Source: Voacanga thouarsii
Lineage: Eukaryota > Streptophyta > Magnoliopsida > Gentianales > Apocynaceae
DNA length: 64,000 nt
Direction: 5' to 3'
Assembly: GCA_026120185.1 (NCBI GenBank)
Contig: JANUWF010001719.1
Location: forward strand, 372,001 to 436,000
Shown: piece after piece, positions 56,798-64,000 of the stretch
How the letters are laid out: each line of letters opens with the position of its first letter
Numbering within the stretch: the stretch's first letter is position 1
Position numbers and translations under genes: made by a program
Notes under the pieces: model-generated
The model's database searches: none
Told to the model about the DNA's origin: nothing
What the model saw: the letters and a program-made list of their open reading frames with translations, nothing else

Positions 56798-59109
56798 TGC
56801 ATATTAATAATTGGATGAATTCAATAAGAAACCTCTAACCACTAAATATTTAGAGCACTATATTTGATGCAGTGCTAAGTTGGTAAGAATTCTCCATCGA
56901 TCGGGGAAGCTATCCATAGTATTTAGTAGTTGCATTCGTTCGTTCTCATTTCAACTGTCGCCTAGTCGTCTCAACTTCACATCTAAACATTTTAAATTTA
57001 ACTCCCTTTGTTGAATAACTCACAAAAGGTGGGTAAGTGTTACACCGTCTATATATACTAAGTGTTTAGGGGGATGAAGAAATCCATTTGTATAATAGAT
57101 TTTGGCGTGGCAGACAAGTTGGTAGCAAAATTGCAGACAGTGTAAAAATTCTCACTAAACGATATAAGTTATATATTAATTAAAAATGTTCATTTAGTCG
57201 TTTGTATTGTAACTGTAAAATTTGGACATACAATGAATTTTTTCCTTCATAGTTGCTAATACTTTCATACACATAGTGTCTAACCGCATTCAAAACTTCA
57301 TGCAGGCTTTTTCTTGAGTCTAATTTGCTGATTGCATGGCTACCTCAGGCTCCTTTCATCGTGATCCTCCATTAGTATTCTTACCAAAATACAACACCCT
57401 CACGATATATTAGTGGATGGGGAAGCGTTGGGCACTGGAGACGACAAATGAATTTCGGTATAATATGCAGCCTTTCATGTTCGAAAATGAATAAAATTAT
57501 GCTACAATGATGTGCAAGTGGGACTTCTGAGTGAATGAATTAGCGAATCTTTATCCCTAACTGAAGGCTAAAAATCGTTGTGCCCTAAAGAAAAAAGTAG
57601 AACATGTGTCGCATGGTGACTTCAAATCGATGTCGAAAGTGCTAAACATGATTCAAGAGAAAAACAACATAATAGCAAAGCTCATTGTCAAGTAAGAGCA
57701 CATAACACACCCGAAATGTACAACATCTACAACCATGTTTGGATGCACCACTACCGAGCTAATCCATATCTCTAATATGATCACACACATATACCGAAAG
57801 GACTTACTTAATTATGACATGTGGGTGTCAGACGAGGAAAGCAGCAGTGGGGTGGGGGGGGGGGAGGAGAGAGTCCGTAGGATTGGGGCAAGCCTTTTAT
57901 TTTTTTACATGTTACTTCTCCAAATAACAACCTTGGTTTCAATCAGAAATGCCATTTTGTTGTCTCTGGTGGATATTACTACCGATCTGTTGATTTTGCT
58001 TATTTTCTTGATATGGTATATTCCCCTGTTGTTGATGTTTTGGTAATAAATCGAGGCTAACTTTCATGTCAGGACAATTAATACCATATTAAGCACTACA
58101 ATTTGGAAGTACAACGCAATAAACTCCACACACAACTAGATTTACACATTGTAAACAAACCTATTAACATAATAAATTATTAGATGTATATATTATTGAA
58201 CTAAAATCATATAGGTTGAGTTCATAACAACAAACAGAATAATATGCATTGGAAGAATTTCCTTATCAACAAACAAATAATTTGCTACAAAAAATAAATA
58301 AATAGACACGGCCAGAAGTTGCAAATTTGCCATCTTTTCGAGTGACGTACACTAGAATTACAAGAATATCAATATAGTATGGATAACATATAGATTGTCA
58401 TAAAATTGGTGTATATAGCTGAGCAAAAACTACTAGGGCACTATGTAAAGCCCTAGTGAGCAAAATTAGCCTTAACATACTGTCTTCTATTATCTATAGC
58501 TATACGTCTTCGACTTCGTTCACCAAAAGAGGACCTTTTGTTGTACAAAATTGAGACAAAGAGGTGCGGCGCCTATTCACAAACCACAATAGGTTAGGGT
58601 ATCTCATAACAATGACCTTTAGGGCATAAACAAAATTGAGGCAGAAGTTGAAACTGCAAAACTAACCATTTCTATGAGTAAAAAATCTAATAGACTAGCT
58701 AGTGGTAGGCTAGTCGTCCTACACTACATGGGTATAGATGTTACACTGCACTACATGGGTATAGATGTTACATTACTTGACAATGTTTTCCATACAAGAA
58801 AAAAAATCACCTAAACATATTTGCTACGTGAATATAAATCTAAATTTTGATCGTATTCAAGGGATACACAAGGATGTTACCCACTAACTATTGTGATGCA
58901 TGAGAGATTTTAATTGTGTAGTAATTATTTTCCTCAATGGTTTTGTCCATATGTCTAGTATATTGCTAACCCTGATACTATCCTTGATTTCACACAACGC
59001 AAACTTTTCACGTTAGAGTACGAGTGTAACAAATATTACGTTCAAAAGAGTGAATTCAACAATGTCAGAGTAAGATTGGGGTATAACACATGCCTGATGC
59101 ATTGTTGTG
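56798..59109. other. Unassigned sequence left of the FAR1 relic
   Basis: Plus strand 57340-57690 has a broken frame (MATSGSFHRDPPLVFLPKYN; LKKKVEHVSHGDFKSMSKVLNM) that I do not recognise. A 21-base TTACACTGCACTACATGGGTA-type word is repeated near 58720 and 58745. No gene is called. Confidence 0.3.
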
Positions 59110-61006
59110 CTTTTCATTGTACAGTCCCAAGGTGGTCTCCATTTGTTAAGGAAACTCTTCAGCCGTTTTCTTGTTTTGCAAGTGTCACGCTTCTTTATAT
59201 CTTTTGCGGTTAGGAATTATAATTTTCATACTCAGGAGAAAGGTTCCATGGTTGCCATATCATTTTGCCCCAATTTTGTTTCCACTGACTTCTCCTTTCC
59301 CATCTCATATGTTGATAATATATCATATTTGTCTTTAACCTTGTGACTCATCTCTTCAGCCATAATAATGATGGCTTCTATTGCACTTTAACAGTAGCTC
59401 TAATATTGATACATACCAACAACAAACCCATCATTTTATAGCTCTCTGCAATGCCAATGTTCAGATCAACAAATATAGCACCTCCATCAATCTTCATAAC
59501 CAAGCTATCCATAGCCTTTTGTGTCCATCATCTAGTGATGTATTGATTTGAAATTTTTTTTTACATTAAAGTGTGCTAACACTTTCAGAGAATACAAACA
59601 TAATATTCCAACACTTTCAAATAGCAAACAACTACGTGTTACGATTAGCATTGGCCAGTTTCTCAATGCTATCAATGGTAATTTTTGCCTACTTTCATAC
59701 TCAGAGATTATCTTTTTGCATCTTTTCTAAGTAACAAATGGCCAAAATGAGTGAAAAATTACAAAATATCATGATCTAGCTTCAGATCAAAGCTCTCACT
59801 CAATTGTGTGTTATGCATCCCAATTGTGTCCAAGTACCCCTCAAGTAGCACCGTGCCACTTTACTCGAGCTGTAAAGATGCTTTTGATCTATTTATTTGT
59901 CTCCAACTCATGGACTAGCAAGAGTTGCCGAGTCTCAAGAAATTCTGCCTCATCTTTATTATGGAATATACAATTTCAAAACATGTCCGAGAGTAACAAT
60001 TCCTTCCTACAAAGATGCCCTAAGTGTTTTATTAAATTTCTCCAAATATAGAAAGTACATAGGCCATGAAAAGTCTTGGGGGGGAGGGAGGGATTCAGAA
60101 CAACTATTGCAGAGTCTTGGTCAGCGAAGATAGGTCTAGAATGCTTTCCACTCATAGCTTCGATGAATGTCGGGAAAAGCCAATTAAAAGAATGAATTGT
60201 TTCATTGTATAGTAGAGCACCCAAAAACTATCAATTGCCTATATTGGTTGAACCAACAAATACTCTAAGAGACAAGTACTATTTGTTTGTCGAATACGTG
60301 GTGTTAAATATGACCACGTCCCTAAAGAAGGAATATTCCATGATCATATGTGTATCGGCCCAAAATATATTTGTAATTAGCTCATCAGAATCGAGTTGTA
60401 CTACATGAAAGAAAGAAGAATTCACAGAAGCTTACTCTTCGAAATATCTCAATGTTGCCCGAACCTCATTGTACTATAAGTTTCTGTCTTCTATGACGAA
60501 AATATCGCTTCATATCTTCTTTGATACACCCTAAATTTACTTTGCCACCTACATGTACTAACATCAACTTTTGGGATTGCTTTAGAGATAACCTTGCAGC
60601 TTCGACTAAGGACGTGTTAATACCTTGAGCATTACTTTCTTTTCTCTATGATGACATGAGGTGAACCCAAGCGGGAATATGAAGGTCATGGCTATGACTT
60701 GATTCAAATTCAGTCACCTTGTATTTTTCTTTGTCCCTATCTAGTACAATAATCATCGAAGCAAGACAACTCGCCTTCGTTTCTGCATGAGGATACTTAA
60801 TTTCTCTTTCATTGATCGATCATTCAAAACCCTACTTTGCAACATATAAACCTCCTAGATGTCAACACACCAATGTTGTTCTTGTTCCCATACTCTCGAC
60901 ATATACTAAAGCCTATAGTTGCACCTATAACAATTGTAAAAGTTATACGCATCTTCTTCGGAATCAAGTAACTGTCCGATAACAGGTATAAAACAAACAT
61001 TCGCAT
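59110..61006 (-). pseudogene. FAR1/FHY3-type MULE transposase pseudogene
   Basis: Minus strand, in family order. FAR1 DNA-binding domain (60960-60660: IGFSICREYGNKNN, LTSRRFICCKVGF, KYKVTEFESSHSHDLH). Linker (GGKVNLGCIKEDMKRYFRHRRQK near 60520). MULE core (60400-60000: QLDSDELITNIFWAD, RDVVIFNTTYSTNK, LLYNETIHSFNWLFPTFIEAM, IFADQDSAI). A broken SWIM zinc finger (near 59610: FESVGIMFVF where functional copies have FExxGIxCxH), and the C-end TRKRLKSFLNKW near 59140. Stops include TGA near 60468. The SWIM Cys and His are both Phe. FAR1 relatives are either MULE transposases or domesticated light-signalling regulators; this copy is dead. Confidence 0.85.
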
Positions 61007-62364
61007 TTATACTATTCTTCATTAAAAAGAACCTACACACTTCAATTTAAAAAAAATTAAAATACCTGATCACCATTACAAACAAATTTTGTGATAGAGA
61101 TCTAAACAATTCAATAATTCCAACCAAGAAATGCTATATGTAGGTGAAAAAAGAAATATTACTATGTTGGTCCAATTTAAAGAATCACAAATATAGGAAA
61201 AATAAAATATTGAATTTCTTATAGAATGATACATATAAATGTATTTACAAATGAAAGCCTCAATCATATATACACTATAACAAGTTAATATTAAAATGAC
61301 CTACTAACACGTGTACATTGGTTGACATGAAATCATTTCGGTAAAATATCTTTATTGAGGGAATAATGTATGGAAAAAATAATCTATTTTAATTTAACCT
61401 CAGAAATATCAAGTAAAAGGTAATAAATTAGTAAGCATAGATAGATACAGTGTCAAGTGCTATGTTCTATATACAATCAATAAGGCCAATAAAGGTGTGT
61501 ATTAACATGGAAAGCAATCCCATAAACAAGTCTTTTACATAGCGTAACTCATGCTCATAAAGACATAAACACGAATATTAATCTAAAAACCCAAATTAGA
61601 AGTATTTCTTTAGATGAACATATGTAGTTGCTACTAGAAGACAATGAGAATGACAGGAAAATTTTAAAGAAAGAATCTTAATTGCAACTCTTCAAAGAGA
61701 AAAATATCGTTAGCTATCGATAGCCTCATATGTGTGCATCAGGAAATCTTCCATTTTACAGTGCATATGATCCTTCAAAAAACTCCCTCTTTTTCTGATT
61801 TTTTGACCTATTTTGTAGCAACAATACTATACTCTTTTAGATTTCACGGGATTTCACTTAACCTATCATTTCTAGCACTGTAAGAAAAACTCTCGATTTT
61901 TTAAGAAACAAGATAGAAAGAGAGTGCAGAGATACACATATAAGGAAAACTTCTATTTGTGTTTACATTGATTGGATTAGTCTTGCAAGGAATTTTGGGC
62001 GTGATTTGGAAATTTTGAGAAATTAAAAAAGTAGGGCCAAAATATGAGCCATTGGGGGACATGTCATAGCTAGTTGAAGTGGAGCTGTTTTCTCGGCTCA
62101 ACTTTAGGCAAAACATCATCTTATTGTTCATTTTTTTCCTCCATGCAACATGGCCTATCTCTTGCCGCAAGATCGGAAGCTTCTCTAATCTAGGCCGTGA
62201 ACTAGCCGCACAATTTTCATACAGAAATTAGACAGCCCCGACTCCAGTGGAATCCACTTTTCCTTTTCTTTCCTCCAAAATAAAAATAAAAAAATAAAAA
62301 ATAATAAACTGGCAATTAGAGGAAGGGGAGACCTTTCTCTTCAAATTCTTTCTTTTCTTCACAG
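61007..62364. other. Gene-free AT-rich stretch
   Basis: No recognised domain, RNA or transposon end. Open frames at 61076-61267 and 61901-62170 are not supported. Confidence 0.45.
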
Positions 62365-62516
62365 TTTTTGAGCTCCCAAGGTGCACCAGGTGCTTGGGTA
62401 GTTGTACCACGTGCTAGTAAAATTATACACAACATTTGCTGTACAATCTTAATGCACGTGGTACAATTATCCAAAGCATCAGGTGCACGTGCACCGGATG
62501 CACGCAAGAATTTTCC
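62365..62516. repeat. Foldback element with GTGCACC-type arms
   Basis: GTTGTACCACGTGC (62400-62413) pairs with GCACGTGGTACAAT (62453-62466). Pairing continues outward (GGTGCTTGGGTA against TATCCAAAGCATC, GGTGCACC against GGTGCACGTGCACC). It ends GAATTTTCCCC, like the right end of the foldback at 15203-15323. Confidence 0.6.
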
Positions 62517-62616
62517 CCCAACCAGGCCTAAACCTTGATCGACGAAAGACAGCTGAAAAAGAAGGATGAGAAAGCACATCGGACAATCGCAAAATTTGAT
62601 GAAACTGTAAGGTACG

Positions 62617-62760
62617 ATGGGGGAGATCGAAAGGGAAGGCAAACAAAATGGACTTCGAATCGAAGGGAGCAACAGGACTAGTAGTAATGGGGTTGAAATC
62701 ACCCTCAAAACCATTGGTCCTTCTCCTTCCTCTCGTCTCGTTGTTCCCTCTACAATCAAG
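62617..62760 (+). CDS. Probable first exon of an unidentified gene (partial)
   Basis: ATG at 62617 opens 48 codons in one frame ending at AAG before a good donor (GTATTTTC, 62761). The peptide starts acidic/polar (MGEIEREGKQNG) and then reads VEITLKTIGPSPSSRLVVPSTIK, which looks like the first two strands of a ubiquitin-like fold; that is a guess from pattern. Codon use and GC are gene-like compared with flanks. Downstream exons were not found by eye in the remaining 1.2 kb, so the first intron is long or the gene continues past the window. Confidence 0.5.
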
Positions 62761-64000
62761 GTATTTTCTTCTCTTTGCGATTCATGTGTGACAGAGATTT
62801 GTATGCATGATCGGAATTTTCAATTTCTTTTGGAGGAAAACTCGAGGGTTGTCAATTTATTGGAGTTTTTCATGTTTCCATAGGTTGGAGAGTGAAGTTA
62901 TATGATAAATCAGTTCTTATTTTCTAGTTGGGACATTTTGTCTTTTTTGTTCTTTTAATTTCTTCATTGGAGAAGAGGGGCAGGCAGGGATGGAAATTGA
63001 AAGAAAAAGCATGACCTTTTTCCGTTTTTTGCAAGTGTTCCTCGCTTGCTGTGTTGGTCCTCATGCCTTATTTGAGTTTGAAGATGAAATTATTGTGAAT
63101 CAATTTCAATTATCGTTAGGTAAGGAAACATTAAAGATGGAGAAAGTAAAACTGAACACATTAAGTGATTTAGCACTTTTCCATGTCAACATGCTCTTGC
63201 CAAGGAAGGTATCTCATTTGGAACTATCTAGGGCATTTGTATTCTTAGTTAGCTTGTTCGAATTGTTTCATTGATTTATCGATCTATTTAGTTAGCCATC
63301 TTTCAGAGCATGTGGCACAAATCTAAAAATACTTCTTTGTACGAAAATGAATTGAAACTTGTCACTTTCTTTGATGAGACAAGATATATATAAGTTTCAC
63401 AAGGAACAGGAGATGCGGGAAGGTAAAGTTTTGGCGTTGTGTACACTCATGCAAGCATTGTTCTTCTGATAGTATTCATGCAGAATCAATCTCGTGATCC
63501 AACTGTCTACCATTTCAATTAAGTTTGCATATTTTAGTGAAGCCCTTGTTAGTTCCGGGAGTAATTAACGGCATATGAATGGGTTGGGGATAAGTGGTCA
63601 ACTATTTCTTCTTTTATAATTATAATGACTCTGGGAGTCAAAAAGGGAGGAAGAATTAGTTAAAGTTCATTGAAAGAGATGGACAAGAAAATGAGAAAAA
63701 TAACGGATGACAAACCAGTTGATATGTCTGTTCATTACCTCTATTTACAGACATTAATAATGTAACTGTATATTAAATGTTCGAAGACTGTTCGCCTGGG
63801 TAAGGAGAAATGTGATGCTTTTTTCTGGTGATCCTGTTTTAGAAATCTAGTTTTAGTATGTTCTTACATTCTAATTGTGGACTAAGATCTATTGCTAGAT
63901 ATGCTTTCTTGGTAGTCTCAAATATTAAATGACCAAGTGTATAGCTTCTAACAGATCTTAGATAAATCTGATGTCCCAAATTGTTGTCGAATGATCAAAA
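62761..64000 (+). other. Probable intron 1 of the right-edge gene
   Basis: No convincing exon was found. An open frame at 62990-63274 (MEIERKSMTFFRFLQ...) has no recognised domain. The stretch is less AT-extreme than the transposon-rich parts. Confidence 0.35.

Noticed and set aside
62316..62759. 147-codon minus-strand frame
   Set aside because: Runs through a foldback repeat and antisense to the better supported exon at 62617-62760.
1..64000. A defence system, biosynthetic cluster or other new multi-gene system
   Set aside because: Only two intact genes are seen and they belong to unrelated pathways; the rest is transposon and gene debris.

Overview
This is a plant nuclear window, most likely from a dicot. 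It is AT-rich and its genes have introns with GT..AG borders. It is full of Ty1/copia and Ty3/gypsy retrotransposon remnants, hAT, CACTA and MULE/FAR1 DNA transposon relics, Stowaway MITEs and long AT, AC and ATT microsatellites. The species cannot be named from the sequence. All calls rest on reading the sequence and on remembered family motifs; no database search was run.

Layout: 1-8148 is a cluster of one Ty1/copia family. It holds the tail of one copy, then a 6.3 kb unit bounded by two LTRs and the 5-bp repeat ACGCC, whose interior is scrambled and inverted. 8149-10998 is AT-rich and carries three copies of one MITE-like family plus a fourth short element, ending in the promoter of the next gene. 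10999-14290 is an intact eight-exon cytochrome P450 of the CYP88 family (490 aa), followed by a relic copy of its last exon. 15412-15881 is a Stowaway-type MITE. 16173-22700 is a nested stack: a copia LTR split by a hAT element (8-bp target repeat AAGGCCTT), which is itself split by an 826-bp gypsy-type solo LTR. 23640-29947 is a decayed minus-strand Ty3/gypsy element with one 1.6 kb LTR and an apparent fragment of a badnavirus-like RNase H inside it.

30239-31724 is the second intact gene: a four-exon minus-strand gene for mitochondrial glycine cleavage H-protein (165 aa). Beyond it lie gene relics: a thioredoxin h pseudogene whose last exon has become a short tandem array, a Stowaway MITE, a 100-bp tandem duplication, a DnaJ exon with an in-frame stop, and a possible LINE tail. 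From 41300 to 50390 there is a large minus-strand LTR element. It has an env-like or plant-transposon ORF (45560-45010, continuing 43030-42410), a candidate inserted LTR and, inside its own LTR, an array of CGTCGCAAAT/TAGCGACGG palindromes ending in a CACTA terminus. The rest holds minisatellites, a 309-bp tandem duplication and a FAR1-type MULE transposase pseudogene (61006-59110). The right edge has the probable first exon of a gene running off the window.

The two intact genes do not form a pathway. CYP88 enzymes are ER-bound oxidases of gibberellin or triterpenoid/diterpenoid metabolism, while H-protein serves photorespiration and one-carbon metabolism in mitochondria. I found no convincing new biological system. 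The best leads are the divergent CYP88 enzyme with its ghost exon and hairpin-forming upstream region, the scrambled copia unit with matching target repeats, the datable hAT/solo-LTR nest, and the palindromic CACTA array.
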